From Hymenobacter citatus (GTDB lineage: Bacteria; Bacteroidota; Bacteroidia; Cytophagales; Hymenobacteraceae): a DNA stretch of 64,000 bases. The number at the start of each line of letters is the position of its first letter. Positions within the stretch are counted from its first letter, which is position 1. Under the pieces are notes generated by a model. It saw nothing but the letters and a program-made list of their open reading frames with translations, searched no databases and had not been told where the DNA came from. The stretch covers positions 25,927 through 89,926 of the forward strand of contig NZ_JACSCY010000019.1 in assembly GCF_014333615.1 (NCBI RefSeq). Reading direction: 5' to 3'. Below are positions 16,979 through 26,567 of the stretch, piece by piece. Made by a program: the position numbers and the translations under genes.

Positions 16979-19900
16979 CTACTGCGGCGTGGCCGTGGAA
17001 TCGGGTGGCGCCGTGGTGGGCGTGAGATTACTGCGGACAGGTGCCGACTGACGGGTAGCAGGTTTCTTGGTTGTGGTCGGAGCGGGTGTAGAAGCTGGTT
17101 TGACCGGCGTAGCGCTGCTGCCCTCGGCCGGTAGAGCGGCCAGGCGCTTTTTAGCTCCTTCGATGATTTCGGCCAGGGGGAAGTTATTGTCGATGATGGA
17201 GTTGAGGGTGGCGCGCGCCTGGAATGTGTCGCCTTGCGCGGCGTAGATATCGGCAATCAGCAGGAAGCCCCTACCCTGCCACGTCTCGAAAGCCGAGCCG
17301 TTGGTTTTGTAGGCGGCGTCCAGGGCATCGTCATATTTCTTCTGCTCAAACAGAATCTGGGCCACGGTGTACTGGGCTTCGGCGGCATTTTCATCGGTGC
17401 CAGTGGCGGCTTTGTTCAGCTCCGTGATGGCCTGATCGAGGTTGCCGGCTTTGTAGCTGGCCTTGCCCAGGTAGAGAGGGGCTGCGCCGGCCGCGCTCAA
17501 CGAGGCGCCACTCTGCGCAATCAGCTCCTGGGCTACGCGGCGGGTGTTGTCGTAGTCGCCGCTTTCGTAGTAGCTCTTCATCAGCCCTACCCCGGCGTTG
17601 GCCACTTCGCGCTTGTTGGTGCTAGACTCGCGCAGGCGCTGGAAATATTTGATGGCCTCGGGGTAGTTCTTGTTGGCGTACTCCAGATCGGCCACGCGGC
17701 TCACGGCGCGGTTCACGTACTCGCTCTTGTTTTCCTCTACCACGGCTTTCAGGCGGGGCAGCGCCTCGGCCGATTTGCCGGTTTGCAGGTAAGAATCAGC
17801 TAAGTAGTAGCGGCCATCGGCGGCCAGGGCGTTGCTGGGGTACTGCTTCAGGTAGCTTTCCAGACGCGGAATGGCCTGGGCATATTTCTCGGCCAGGTAC
17901 AGCGACTTGGCCGCTTCAAACTCCACGCTCACGGCAGCGTTGCTCTGCGGGTTTTGCTGCTTGAACTGCGCCAAGTATTTATCAAACTCCTCCGTGCGGC
18001 CTAGGGCTGTGAGGCTTTCCTGCAAGCTATACAGGGCGCTGTTGGCAGCCTGCGTGCCGGGGTATTGGTTGAGCACCTGCTCAAAATCGGCCACGGCCTT
18101 GTCGTGCTGCTCCAGGTTGGCGTAGGCCACGCCGCGCTTTTGCAGGGCCTGCGGAGCCAAGGGGCTATTGGGCCGGGCGCGTAGCAGGCGCGAGAAGCCA
18201 TCCACCGCAGCCTGGAAGTTGGCCCCCTGGAAGTCCAGCTCAGCCTGCTGGTACACGGCCTGCTCGGCGTAGCGCGAGTTGGGGTTGGTTTTCAGCAGGG
18301 TACTCAGCGTGCCGGCGGCCTCGTCGCGCTTGCCCATCAGGCCCAGCACCACGCTTTTCTGGTAGTAGGCGTAGTCCTTGTCGGCGGCGTTGGCCTGAAT
18401 CACCTTGTCGTAGTAGCTCAGGGCCTGGGGGTAGGTTTTGTCCACGTAGGCAATGTCGCCCAGGCGCAGGGTCACGTCGTAGTAGTTGGGGTTGGCCGGG
18501 CGCGCCGACTTATCCCCGATCCAGGCCGTGAATTGTGGCTTGGCTCGGGCGTAGTCCTTGGTATTATAATAGGCGTAGCCGAGGCCGTAGCGGGCCTGCT
18601 GCTCAATGTCGTTGTCGGCACCACCGCCCGAGCGGGTGGTGCGGGCCGCCGCGGCGTAAGCCGTAATGGCCTCGGGGTAGCGCTGACCCACGCTGTAAAT
18701 CTCACCTTGCAACACCTGCGCCTGCGCACGTAGCGCCTCGTCTTGTGGGTATTTTAGCGACTTATCCAGCAGGGCCAGCGCCTCCGTAAACTGACTATTG
18801 TTATAGAGTGTGGCTGCCTGCAAGTACGTTACGCGCTGGTAGGTAGCCTTCAGCTTGGGGCTCAGCGAGTTCAGCTTTTCGAGGTAGGCAATAGCCTTGG
18901 CGTAGTCCGACGAGTTCAGGAAGCTGGTGCTCAGCAGGTCGTCCACCACGTCGGCGTTTTTGGAGCGCGGGTACTGCTTATCAAAGTCCTGCAATACGGT
19001 GGTTACCTCCTGTGAATTACCCAGCTCGTAGTTGATTTGGGCGTACTTCACGGTGGCGTTTTCCGTAATCTGCTGGTCGAAGGTGGCCTTGCGGGCCGCG
19101 TCAAAGGCGTTGAGAGCGGGCTGCTTCTGATTGAGCTTCAGGTAGCTTAAGCCCAGGTGGTAAGCCGCGTTCTGCCCCAGCGAGTCCTTGCGGGCCGCCA
19201 CGGTTTTAAAGCTGTTGGCGGCGTTCTTGTAGTCGCCCAGCTGGTAGTTGGCGTACCCGATTTTATACTGCAACGCCGGCTCAACGCGCTTGCGGCCGTT
19301 GGCATACTGCGTAAAATAGGGCGCGGCCTGCTTGAAGTCCTGCTTCTGGTAGTACGCATCGGCCACCAACAACTGGATTTCATCGGCCGACTGCGGGGGC
19401 GGCGTCTGGTTGAGGGCCGCCGAGCCGTAGCGAATCAGGCCGTCGTAGTCGCCTTCCTTATAATAAATCTGGCTCATCACGGCCGGCACCACGGGACGGT
19501 AGGCGTCGCTTTGCTCGGCCACGCCCAGGTCCTGGCGGGCGGCGGCGTAGTCGCCGGCCTGGTAGGCCAGGTAGCCCGCGTAGTAGCTGCTGGCGTAGCG
19601 GTACTGGTGGTTGCCCTGCTTGCTGCGGTCGAAGAGCAGCTTGGCTTTGTCGAACTCCTTTTGGGCGAAGTAGGAATAGGCCAGCTTGAACTCAGCCTCG
19701 CCCCGCTGCTCCAGCGCCAGGTTGTCGGCCTCTACCCGTTGCAGGTACTCGACGGCCTTAGGGTAGTCTTTCTTAGCAAAGTAGAACTTGCCCAGCTCCA
19801 GAAACGCCGAAGCTGCGCGGGGGTGCGCCGGATTATGGGCCGCAAAAGCCAGCATCTGCCCCTCGGCGTCGGGGTGCAGCAGGTAGAGGCCCGCTACGGC

Positions 19901-20146
19901 GTCGTAGTATTCGGCATCGGCGCCGCGGTCCTGGGTGAGCTGGGTGCCGCTGCGGCGCTCCGTAGCAGCCAGGTAGCGGCGGAAAGCCTGCTGCGCCGCG
20001 CCGTATTTGGCCCGATCGAACAGCTCCAGGCCTTCCTGGTAGTAGCGTTCGGTGTTGGTGAAAACCTGCGTTTGCTGGGCCAGGGTGGCGGCCGGAACGG
20101 CGGCGCTGAGCGAGGCCGCCAGCGCCAGACGGGGTATAAACTTCAT
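16979..20146 (-). CDS. Large exported tetratricopeptide-repeat protein
   Basis: A 1055-residue periplasmic protein made almost wholly of TPR helices. A signal peptide covers about 1-23 (cut near ATLAQ). Repeats run from about residue 30 to 1000, with clear units such as FDRAKYGAAQQAFRRYLA, KDYPKAVEYLQRVEADN and NYPEAIKYFQRLRE. The last ~55 residues are Thr/Pro/Ala-rich. The N-terminal unit (ERYYQEGLELFDRAKYGAAQ) is of the kind seen in Bacteroidota TPR giants encoded beside exbB/tolQ loci. It probably scaffolds an envelope complex with the barrel protein downstream; the partners are not known. Confidence 0.88.
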   Translation of the reverse strand: MKFIPRLALAASLSAAVPAATLAQQTQVFTNTERYYQEGLELFDRAKYGAAQQAFRRYLAATERRSGTQLTQDRGADAEYYDAVAGLYLLHPDAEGQMLAFAAHNPAHPRAASAFLELGKFYFAKKDYPKAVEYLQRVEADNLALEQRGEAEFKLAYSYFAQKEFDKAKLLFDRSKQGNHQYRYASSYYAGYLAYQAGDYAAARQDLGVAEQSDAYRPVVPAVMSQIYYKEGDYDGLIRYGSAALNQTPPPQSADEIQLLVADAYYQKQDFKQAAPYFTQYANGRKRVEPALQYKIGYANYQLGDYKNAANSFKTVAARKDSLGQNAAYHLGLSYLKLNQKQPALNAFDAARKATFDQQITENATVKYAQINYELGNSQEVTTVLQDFDKQYPRSKNADVVDDLLSTSFLNSSDYAKAIAYLEKLNSLSPKLKATYQRVTYLQAATLYNNSQFTEALALLDKSLKYPQDEALRAQAQVLQGEIYSVGQRYPEAITAYAAAARTTRSGGGADNDIEQQARYGLGYAYYNTKDYARAKPQFTAWIGDKSARPANPNYYDVTLRLGDIAYVDKTYPQALSYYDKVIQANAADKDYAYYQKSVVLGLMGKRDEAAGTLSTLLKTNPNSRYAEQAVYQQAELDFQGANFQAAVDGFSRLLRARPNSPLAPQALQKRGVAYANLEQHDKAVADFEQVLNQYPGTQAANSALYSLQESLTALGRTEEFDKYLAQFKQQNPQSNAAVSVEFEAAKSLYLAEKYAQAIPRLESYLKQYPSNALAADGRYYLADSYLQTGKSAEALPRLKAVVEENKSEYVNRAVSRVADLEYANKNYPEAIKYFQRLRESSTNKREVANAGVGLMKSYYESGDYDNTRRVAQELIAQSGASLSAAGAAPLYLGKASYKAGNLDQAITELNKAATGTDENAAEAQYTVAQILFEQKKYDDALDAAYKTNGSAFETWQGRGFLLIADIYAAQGDTFQARATLNSIIDNNFPLAEIIEGAKKRLAALPAEGSSATPVKPASTPAPTTTKKPATRQSAPVRSNLTPTTAPPDSTATPQ

Positions 20147-20189
20147 TACGAGGCGTTACGGAAAGGGGCGCCATCCGCCCGGAATCGGC

Positions 20190-20197
20190 CAAAAGTA
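20190..20197 (-). promoter_or_regulatory. Candidate -7 box for the TPR giant
   Basis: TACTTTTG on the minus strand matches TAnnTTTG, 44 bp before the ATG at 20146. Confidence 0.5.
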
Positions 20198-20322
20198 GCG
20201 AAAATTGCCGGGCCAGGGTAGGAATTGTGCTACTTTCTAGCGGAAACGTCCCTACCCTGTGCTTTGGTATATAGCATTTTGAGCTTTACTTCGTCTGTTC
20301 TCTACTCTTTATCTAGTTGTTT

Positions 20323-21153
20323 ATGCTATTGCTTCGGTTTTCTTTCGTCTGCCTTGTCTTCTTTGTTCTACTCGATGGCTGTTCGTTGGCGCCTTCCACC
20401 ATCGCTTCCTACCCAAATAACCCAACTGCGTCCGATGAACAGGGTAGGCCGCTAGATTCGGCGGTATTTTATTTTCCAGCGGTTGATTCTCTTCCACTGA
20501 ACTATATTCCTCACAATAAGCGGTCAAAATCTCGTTCACTATCTTACTTATCCATAACGAATTGTGCTTTTGAATTGGCAGAAGCATCCAACTGCTTGGT
20601 ATATTTTCAAGCGCCTGTGCTATCCAATTATTACCTCAAGGCTGATATTTATCGATTTCTCTGGTTAAGGTCTTTCGACCGTCCTGTTCTTGTCACGTTG
20701 CAGAGAAAACCAGTGGGCACCACATTATGCACTCAGTTCCTCAGTAAGTACCCAGTCTCTGCCCATCTAACTGTCCCCGATCCAGAAGAACCAGGAATAT
20801 CAGCAGAGCAAGTAGCGCAACGCCTTGCTGCATTAGAAGACCCTGTTTTCAAAGCGTATATAGCAGAAGAAAAACGCCCATCGGTACTGGTAGATGCCGA
20901 AGAAACAACCGTAGCCGTCACGCCTGAGCAATGGCAGCACTTCGAGCGGCTACTACAAAAGGCAGATTTCTGGCAGCTACCTGCATGTCAACCACTTGGC
21001 CTTTTGGATGGGGCAGAGTGGCTGCTCGAAGCCCATCAGGCCAATCGTTACCACATGGTGCTGCGGCAGAGCCCTCGTGAAAAAGATGCGTTTCGCATCA
21101 GCTGCGAGTACCTGCTCAACCTCAGCTCTGCCCGCAAGGAGAAACGATACTAA
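20323..21153 (+). CDS. Hypothetical lipoprotein
   Basis: A 276-residue protein of unknown family. The start MLLLRFSFVCLVFFVLLDGC gives a signal peptide with lipobox LLDGC, so Cys20 should be lipidated. The first third has visibly lower G+C than its neighbours. The mature part is mixed alpha/beta with several Cys residues and no motif I can name. I used the ATG at 20323; a TTG two codons earlier is in frame. It is transcribed away from the TPR giant, and its own promoter is not clear. Confidence 0.6.
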   Translation: MLLLRFSFVCLVFFVLLDGCSLAPSTIASYPNNPTASDEQGRPLDSAVFYFPAVDSLPLNYIPHNKRSKSRSLSYLSITNCAFELAEASNCLVYFQAPVLSNYYLKADIYRFLWLRSFDRPVLVTLQRKPVGTTLCTQFLSKYPVSAHLTVPDPEEPGISAEQVAQRLAALEDPVFKAYIAEEKRPSVLVDAEETTVAVTPEQWQHFERLLQKADFWQLPACQPLGLLDGAEWLLEAHQANRYHMVLRQSPREKDAFRISCEYLLNLSSARKEKRY

Positions 21154-21597
21154 GGTTACTTTCCTACTCGTTTCCGATCCGCGAATCAAGCCGAAGCCCT
21201 TCACGCTGCCTAAAGCATATGCGTTGGAGGCTCTAGTTTCACAAGCTGTACTACGCTGTAGCAAGCCTATTGCCCCCCTACCGCTGGCGGCTGGTTTATA
21301 CGTTTAACCGAGTCGCCAGCCACTTTCCCCGATTGGAAATATGCGTTAGCCGAAAATTGGCAACTCGTATAGTCATTTATATCATGGCATTGTTATAGTT
21401 ATAATTATTATTACGCACCGGCTAAAATATCGCTTTATCATCTTATAAAATTATAATTATTTACCAGTGTGGCCGGACTATTGCAGGCGTTTGCATCTGT
21501 CCCAATTTGGTTGTGCACCACACTTTGTCCATTGCTTTTTGGGAAGTTTCTGTCCAGCACGACGTACTTGTCGTAGCACTTTATACTTATATCTAAG
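21154..21597. other. 444-bp AT-rich gap before the histidine kinase
   Basis: No gene, tRNA or strong hairpin is seen. 21154-21307 stays open in another frame and could be a decayed gene end, but nothing in it is recognisable. 21360-21460 is very AT-rich (runs such as TTATAATTATTATTA) and may hold promoter elements for the kinase. Confidence 0.5.
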
Positions 21598-23115
21598 ATG
21601 AATCAGGGTAGCGCCGAAGCTGAATTGTACCAGCACCTTATGACGAATACCGTCATTTTTGACTTTTTGCAGACGCAGGTACTCGACGGGTTGTGGTACC
21701 AGGATGTGCAGGCGCCTACGCACGAACACGATTGGGTGAGCCCTACCTTCTGGCGTACGCTGGGCTACGAGCCCGATCAGGTGCCCGCTGGCCCTACCCC
21801 GTGGCGGGCGACTATGCATCCCGCCGATTTGGCGCTGGCCCAACTGCATCTGGAAGCCTGCCTGCAAGACCCACAACACGTCTACGACCATCTGCTGCGG
21901 TGCACCCATCGGGATGGCTCTGTGGTGTGGCTGCGCGGCCAGGGCCTGCTGCTGCACAATGAACAAGGCACGCCCACACGCCTGCTGGTGGCGCTGCGCA
22001 ACATCACCAAGGAAAAGCACGCGGAGGCGTATGCCGAGGAAATAGCCAACCACTACGGCCTAATTCTGAGCAATCAGTCGGTGTATATTGTGAAGACCGA
22101 TACGCGGGGCGACTACACCTACGCCAATGATATTTTTTACGAGCGTTTTGGGTACGGGCAGGATATTATAGGCACTTCCTCGTTGCTCAGCATTATTGAA
22201 GAAGACCGCCAAAAATGCCTGGCCATGGTGATGCGGTGCTTCGAGGAGCCCGAGGTAGGCCACCAGGTAATTCTGCGCAAGCTCTCTTCCGACAACACCG
22301 TCAAATCGAACCACTGGGAGCTGAAAGGGACGTTGAATGAGCAGGGCCAAGTAGAGGAAATTCTGTGCGTGGGCTACGACGTGACACTGCTGGTAGAGAA
22401 CCTGCAAAAGTCTCAGCACCTGCTGGATGTAACCAGCCAGCAGAATATTCGACTGCAAAACTTCGCCTACATCATCTCCCACAACATCCGCTCGCACTCG
22501 GCCAACCTTACCTCGCTGGTGCAGCTGCTCACGGAAGCGGAAGACGAAGAGCAGCACGCCATGTTTTTGCAGATGCTCCAGACCAGCACCCAAAAGCTGG
22601 CCGAAACCATTGTCAACCTGAGCGATATCGTTGCTGTAAACAGCAACGTCAACAAGCCCAAAGAACGGCGCTTCCTGAAAGCCGAAATCGACAGAACGCT
22701 GGAAGCACTGAGCGTATTGATTCATCAACACAAGATAACGATGGACGTACAGGTGCCTGCCGACCTCGCCATTACCGTCGTTCCGGCCTACCTCGACAGT
22801 ATTTTACTTAATCTGATCAGCAACGCCGTGAAGTATCGGGCGCCGCAACGGCCCGCCGTTATTCGGTTACGTACGTACCAGGAACCGAGCTTCACCGTAT
22901 TGGAGGTGCAAGACAACGGTCTGGGGATTGATATGGTAAAAAACCGTGCGAAGCTGTTTGGCATGTATAAGACCTTCCACGACAACGAAGACGCGCGCGG
23001 GGTAGGCTTGTTTATCACCAAAAACCAGATCGAAGCCATGCAGGGCAGCATTACGGTGGAAAGCGAGGTGGGAGTTGGGTCTACCTTTAAAGTCTATTTC
23101 AATGAAAACGCCTAA
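21598..23115 (+). CDS. PAS-domain sensor histidine kinase
   Basis: A 505-residue cytosolic kinase without membrane helices. It has two PAS-type sensor regions (about 25-138 and 150-265), a phosphoacceptor helix with His295 in YIISHNIRSHSANL, and a GHKL ATPase with N-box LLNLISNAVKYR, DNGLGIDM and GVGLFITKNQIEA. The H-box is of the HNIR type common in Bacteroidota kinases. The end overlaps the next gene by 14 bp (AATGAAAACGCCTAA), so the response regulator is very likely translationally coupled and its phosphorylation partner. The signal is unknown; PAS may bind a small ligand or flavin. Confidence 0.9.
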   Translation: MNQGSAEAELYQHLMTNTVIFDFLQTQVLDGLWYQDVQAPTHEHDWVSPTFWRTLGYEPDQVPAGPTPWRATMHPADLALAQLHLEACLQDPQHVYDHLLRCTHRDGSVVWLRGQGLLLHNEQGTPTRLLVALRNITKEKHAEAYAEEIANHYGLILSNQSVYIVKTDTRGDYTYANDIFYERFGYGQDIIGTSSLLSIIEEDRQKCLAMVMRCFEEPEVGHQVILRKLSSDNTVKSNHWELKGTLNEQGQVEEILCVGYDVTLLVENLQKSQHLLDVTSQQNIRLQNFAYIISHNIRSHSANLTSLVQLLTEAEDEEQHAMFLQMLQTSTQKLAETIVNLSDIVAVNSNVNKPKERRFLKAEIDRTLEALSVLIHQHKITMDVQVPADLAITVVPAYLDSILLNLISNAVKYRAPQRPAVIRLRTYQEPSFTVLEVQDNGLGIDMVKNRAKLFGMYKTFHDNEDARGVGLFITKNQIEAMQGSITVESEVGVGSTFKVYFNENA

Positions 23116-23509
23116 GCTGGCCTACGTGGTAGAAGATGACCCTATCACTTCCTCCATCACCAAGCTAATTCTGCGGAAGTCGCTGGCCTGTGAGAAGGTG
23201 CAAACGTATGCCAACGGCCAGCGGGCTTTCGACCATTTATCTGCGGCGCTTCATAACGGCACTGATCTACCCGATCTGATTGTGCTGGATTTGAACATGC
23301 CCTTGATGGATGGGTGGGAGTTTCTGGATGCCTTCTCTTGCCTGCACCTACCTACTAGTGTGTGCGTGTTTATCCTAACCTCCTCCATTCATCCCGATGA
23401 TATTATGAAAGCGGCGCACTACAAGGAAGTGCACGGCTATTTCTCGAAGCCCCTGGACGACCACAATGTAGAGCGCATGCAGCGGCTATTTCAAACATGC
23501 GGCGAGTAA
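23102..23509 (+). CDS. Single-domain response regulator
   Basis: A 135-residue CheY-like receiver with no output domain. The acidic pair is in YVVEDDP, the phosphoacceptor is Asp63 in VLDLNMPLMDGWEF, followed by FILTSS and the Lys in FSKPL. The ATG at 23102 lies inside the kinase stop region. Its receiver is very close to that of the receiver-BLUF protein at 25224, sharing QxYANGQ, LNMPLMDGWEFLDA, LTSSI and FSKPLD, so one is probably a duplicate of the other. Confidence 0.92.
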   Translation: MKTPKLAYVVEDDPITSSITKLILRKSLACEKVQTYANGQRAFDHLSAALHNGTDLPDLIVLDLNMPLMDGWEFLDAFSCLHLPTSVCVFILTSSIHPDDIMKAAHYKEVHGYFSKPLDDHNVERMQRLFQTCGE

Positions 23510-23579
23510 GTGCGGCGGCTGTTTCCGTTCCTCACTCTGCTTGCCTATTTTTTCCTACCCTCCCACTGTCCCACTCGCT

Positions 23580-25058
23580 ATGCCAGTTCGCCACTACCCT
23601 GTTTTAGGTGATTACCTGGCGGCTAACCGCCACGCCGCGGCCGAGTACGATGACGTGGAGCTGGAGTTGGTGGAAGGCGCCCTACCCCCCAACCTGGTAG
23701 GTACCCTGCTGCGCAACGGCAACGGCCGCTTCGAGCACCACGGCGTGCCCTACGAGCATCTGTTTGACGGCGACGGCATGGTGGCGCGCTTTCAGTTTGA
23801 CGGGCAACGCGTGCGCTACCGCAACCGCCACGTGCAAACCGCCGAGCTGGTGGCCGAAGAAAAAGCCGGCCGCATGCTCTACCGCAGCTTCGGTACCAAT
23901 CTGCCCGGCGGCTTGCGGGCCAATTTTGGCAAAACGCAATTCAAGAACACCGCCAATACCAGCCTGGTAGCGCACGGCGGGCAGCTACTGGCGCTCTGGG
24001 AGGGCGGCCTACCCCATCGCCTCCACCCCGACACGCTGGCCACACTGGGCCGCTTCGATTACGCGGGCGTCCTGCGAAATCCCTTTTCCTGGCTCGACCG
24101 GCAAATCACGCCCGAGCTGCCGTTTTCGGCCCACCCTAAGGTGCACCCTACCACTGGCGTGCTGCACAACTTTGGTACGGTAGCCGGTCGGCAGCATCGG
24201 TTGGTGCTGTATGAGGTAAGCCCCGCAGGCCAGGCCCGCATCGCGCACGTGCTTCCTATGCCCGCCGCTACGTTTGCCCACGATTTTGTATTGACGCAGA
24301 GCGGGCACCAGATTTTTTTCCTGACGCCGGTAGCCTTTGATGTGCTGCGGGCGCTTACGGGTCTGGCTTCACCGGCAGCCTCCATCCGCGTAGGTCGCGA
24401 CCAGCCTACACAGGTAGTGGTGGTAGCGCCCGATGGCCAAGTACATCACCTGACGACGGAGTTTGGCTTCGTGTTTCACTTCGTGAATGGCTACCAGGAT
24501 GCGGATGGTACGCTGGTAGCCGATGCGCTGTTACTCCAAGACTACCCCGACACGCTAAGCATCAAGGCCTACCTGACCGGTCACCTACCCGACGACCAAC
24601 CACAGGCCCAGTTCGTGCGCTTCCGTCTCGACCTCACGCGCGGTACCGTAACGCGGCAGCCGCTGTCGGACTACGAAGGTGAGCTACCCGAAATCAATCC
24701 CGACCGGCTGGGCCAGCCCTACCGCTACACCTGGTCTATTGGCCGCCCCCCGCAGCATTCGCTTCCCCTACTCGACCACTTGGTTAAGCTTGATGTGCAA
24801 ACCGGCGAAGTTCGCCACGCCTACCAGCCGGATACGTTGTGTAGCGAGCCGGTGGTAGTGCCCCGGTCGGCAGTGCCCGGCCACGCGCCGCTGCTCGAAG
24901 ACGACGGCTATGTGTTATACCTACGTTTTGATGCTACCAGCAACCATACTGAGTTGTTGGTAGCCGATGCCGCTACTCTGGCTACGATAGCCCGTCTGCA
25001 ACTGCCACACCATATTCCTTTAGGATTTCACGGCATATGGTTGTCTCCCTCAGAATAG
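23580..25058 (+). CDS. Carotenoid oxygenase (RPE65/CCD family)
   Basis: A 492-residue non-heme iron dioxygenase expected to cut a carotenoid or apocarotenoid double bond and yield an aldehyde. The four iron-binding His are His185 (SAHPKVHP), His234 (FAHDF), His300 (FVFHFVNGY) and His484 (LGFHGIW). The N-terminus has the family's LVGTLLRNGNGRFE and LFDGDGMV. I chose the ATG at 23580; a TTG 39 bp upstream is in frame but gives no useful extension. It follows the response regulator by 70 bp on the same strand. The product could be retinal or another apocarotenoid; no rhodopsin gene lies in the window. Confidence 0.92.
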   Translation: MPVRHYPVLGDYLAANRHAAAEYDDVELELVEGALPPNLVGTLLRNGNGRFEHHGVPYEHLFDGDGMVARFQFDGQRVRYRNRHVQTAELVAEEKAGRMLYRSFGTNLPGGLRANFGKTQFKNTANTSLVAHGGQLLALWEGGLPHRLHPDTLATLGRFDYAGVLRNPFSWLDRQITPELPFSAHPKVHPTTGVLHNFGTVAGRQHRLVLYEVSPAGQARIAHVLPMPAATFAHDFVLTQSGHQIFFLTPVAFDVLRALTGLASPAASIRVGRDQPTQVVVVAPDGQVHHLTTEFGFVFHFVNGYQDADGTLVADALLLQDYPDTLSIKAYLTGHLPDDQPQAQFVRFRLDLTRGTVTRQPLSDYEGELPEINPDRLGQPYRYTWSIGRPPQHSLPLLDHLVKLDVQTGEVRHAYQPDTLCSEPVVVPRSAVPGHAPLLEDDGYVLYLRFDATSNHTELLVADAATLATIARLQLPHHIPLGFHGIWLSPSE

Positions 25059-25223
25059 GCTTGCACCCTCTAGCTTATTGCATTTTATTTACTGTAAGGA
25101 AATTGTATTTCTTTGCCGATCTTACTATGCTACTCCTACGCTTCAGCTTGGTTATATGAATACTATAACTGAGTTTTACCCTGTAGCTCTGGCCATATAA
25201 TTTTACAGCACAAGTAGTATTTT

Positions 25224-26084
25224 ATGAATAGCTCTACCCCCGATGCCGGCTTGATCTACGTAATTGAGGACGATAGCACCACTGCTACCATCACCAGAAT
25301 ATTACTGGAGAAAGCGCGACCTGGGAGCCGGGTTCAGCTCTACGCCAATGGCCAACAGGCGCTCGACCATTTAACTATTGCGCGGCGGGAGGGCACGGCC
25401 TACCTTCCCAGCCTTATCCTGTTGGATTTGAATATGCCGCTAATGGACGGCTGGGAGTTTCTGGATGCGTGCAATCGCCTGACCATGGGCGAGCCAGTGT
25501 GCATTCTGATACTGACTTCCTCCATCAACCCGGAAGATCGAGCCAAAGCAGCTTGCTACCAAAACGTAGCTGGCTTCTTCAGTAAGCCACTGGATACGCA
25601 CACAATAGAACATATCTTACGCCTGCGCCGGGCCGCCAGCGGGCCTACCCTGCGCGCCGCTACCATCAACACCGAAGCCCCTCTGCATCACCTCATGTAC
25701 CAGAGCCGAGCTACGGCGCCCATGGGCGATGCCGAGCTTACGCAGTTGCTCACGCAGTCGCGGGCGTTCAATGCGGCCCACGACCTAACCGGAATTCTCC
25801 TCTATAGTCAGGGCAACATCATACAGTTGCTGGAAGGCCCGGAAACCAACGTGCGTACGGTCTTCTCCCGCATTGTGTGTGACGCGCGCCATACCGGTGT
25901 GATTAAGCTGGCAGATGGACCCGTTGGGCAACGGTTGTTTGCGCAGTGGACCATGGGCTTTCGCGCCGCTGCGCCCACCGACTTTGCCAACTTGCTGGGC
26001 TACATCAATCCGCAGTACACCGAGCGCCTGGCCCCCGCCGACCCCGATTTACAGGAATTGTTGGTCACTTTCGCGGCTGGGTAG
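25224..26084 (+). CDS. Receiver-BLUF fusion photoreceptor
   Basis: A 286-residue protein joining a CheY-like receiver (about 8-135) to a C-terminal blue-light BLUF domain (about 153-246). Receiver residues: Asp16/Asp17, phosphoacceptor Asp68 (LLDLNMP), Thr98, Lys121 (SKPL). BLUF residues: Tyr159 (LMYQS), Asn183 (RAFNAAHDLTG), Gln201 (IIQLLEG), Trp242 and Met244 (WTMGF). This is the full flavin photocycle set. No enzymatic output (EAL or cyclase) follows; about 40 helical residues end the protein. It has its own 165-bp upstream gap. A phosphorelay and blue light may meet in this one protein, which is an inference. Confidence 0.9.
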   Translation: MNSSTPDAGLIYVIEDDSTTATITRILLEKARPGSRVQLYANGQQALDHLTIARREGTAYLPSLILLDLNMPLMDGWEFLDACNRLTMGEPVCILILTSSINPEDRAKAACYQNVAGFFSKPLDTHTIEHILRLRRAASGPTLRAATINTEAPLHHLMYQSRATAPMGDAELTQLLTQSRAFNAAHDLTGILLYSQGNIIQLLEGPETNVRTVFSRIVCDARHTGVIKLADGPVGQRLFAQWTMGFRAAAPTDFANLLGYINPQYTERLAPADPDLQELLVTFAAG

Positions 26085-26102
26085 GGCATTATTCCCGGAA
26101 AA

Positions 26103-26564
26103 TCAACTGTTCTCGGCGGCCTTTATCCGCGCATCAAACCGAAATCCTTCGCGCCCCACTATCTGCACCCGCCGGAATTCAGGGTGGCGGGCGTTGAGGA
26201 TATAATTGAATTCCTGCGGCACAATGGAGGAAGGCACGCGCAACACGGCCGCGCGGCGGGCCGCGTACCACGCCTCGCCCAATGGCTGGCACACGGCGTA
26301 GCGGCTGGCCTTTTCCCAGTCGGGTGGCAGCTGGGCCAGGGTGATTTCTTCGATCAGCAAGTCATCGGGAATATCAATCACAAGCACGCTGAATTGGTCG
26401 TTGAGGCCCTCGCCGCCGCGGTGCACCACGTTTTCCAGGCAAGCCAAAGCCCGGCTGGCGGCGGTGTAGATAACGAAACGGTCTTGGTAGTTCCAGCGGG
26501 CCCGACGGCCGGAGGCGAACAGGTCGTCGGCGTACTTGGTGAGGCAGATGCGGTAGACGTGCAC
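26103..26564 (-). CDS. RES-domain toxin
   Basis: A 153-residue toxin of the RES family, which as a class degrades NAD+ in an ADP-ribosyltransferase-like fold. The N-terminal VYRICLTKYA, the core RWNYQDRFVIYTAASRALA with Tyr33 and Glu44 (CLENVVH), and LRVPSSIVPQEFNYILN with the Ser pair and Asn120 fit the family. It starts 3 bp after the antitoxin stop, the normal order for Res-Xre loci. It converges on the receiver-BLUF gene with 18 bp between stops. Confidence 0.92.
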   Translation of the reverse strand: MHVYRICLTKYADDLFASGRRARWNYQDRFVIYTAASRALACLENVVHRGGEGLNDQFSVLVIDIPDDLLIEEITLAQLPPDWEKASRYAVCQPLGEAWYAARRAAVLRVPSSIVPQEFNYILNARHPEFRRVQIVGREGFRFDARIKAAENS

Positions 26565-26567
26565 GGC

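Noticed and set aside
19157..20221. 354-codon open frame opposite the TPR giant
   Set aside because: Val/Leu/Gly-rich shadow of TPR codons; no domain or start signal.
20996..21307. Short open frame overlapping the lipoprotein end
   Set aside because: Mostly a shifted frame of the lipoprotein gene; its tail is not recognisable as a protein.
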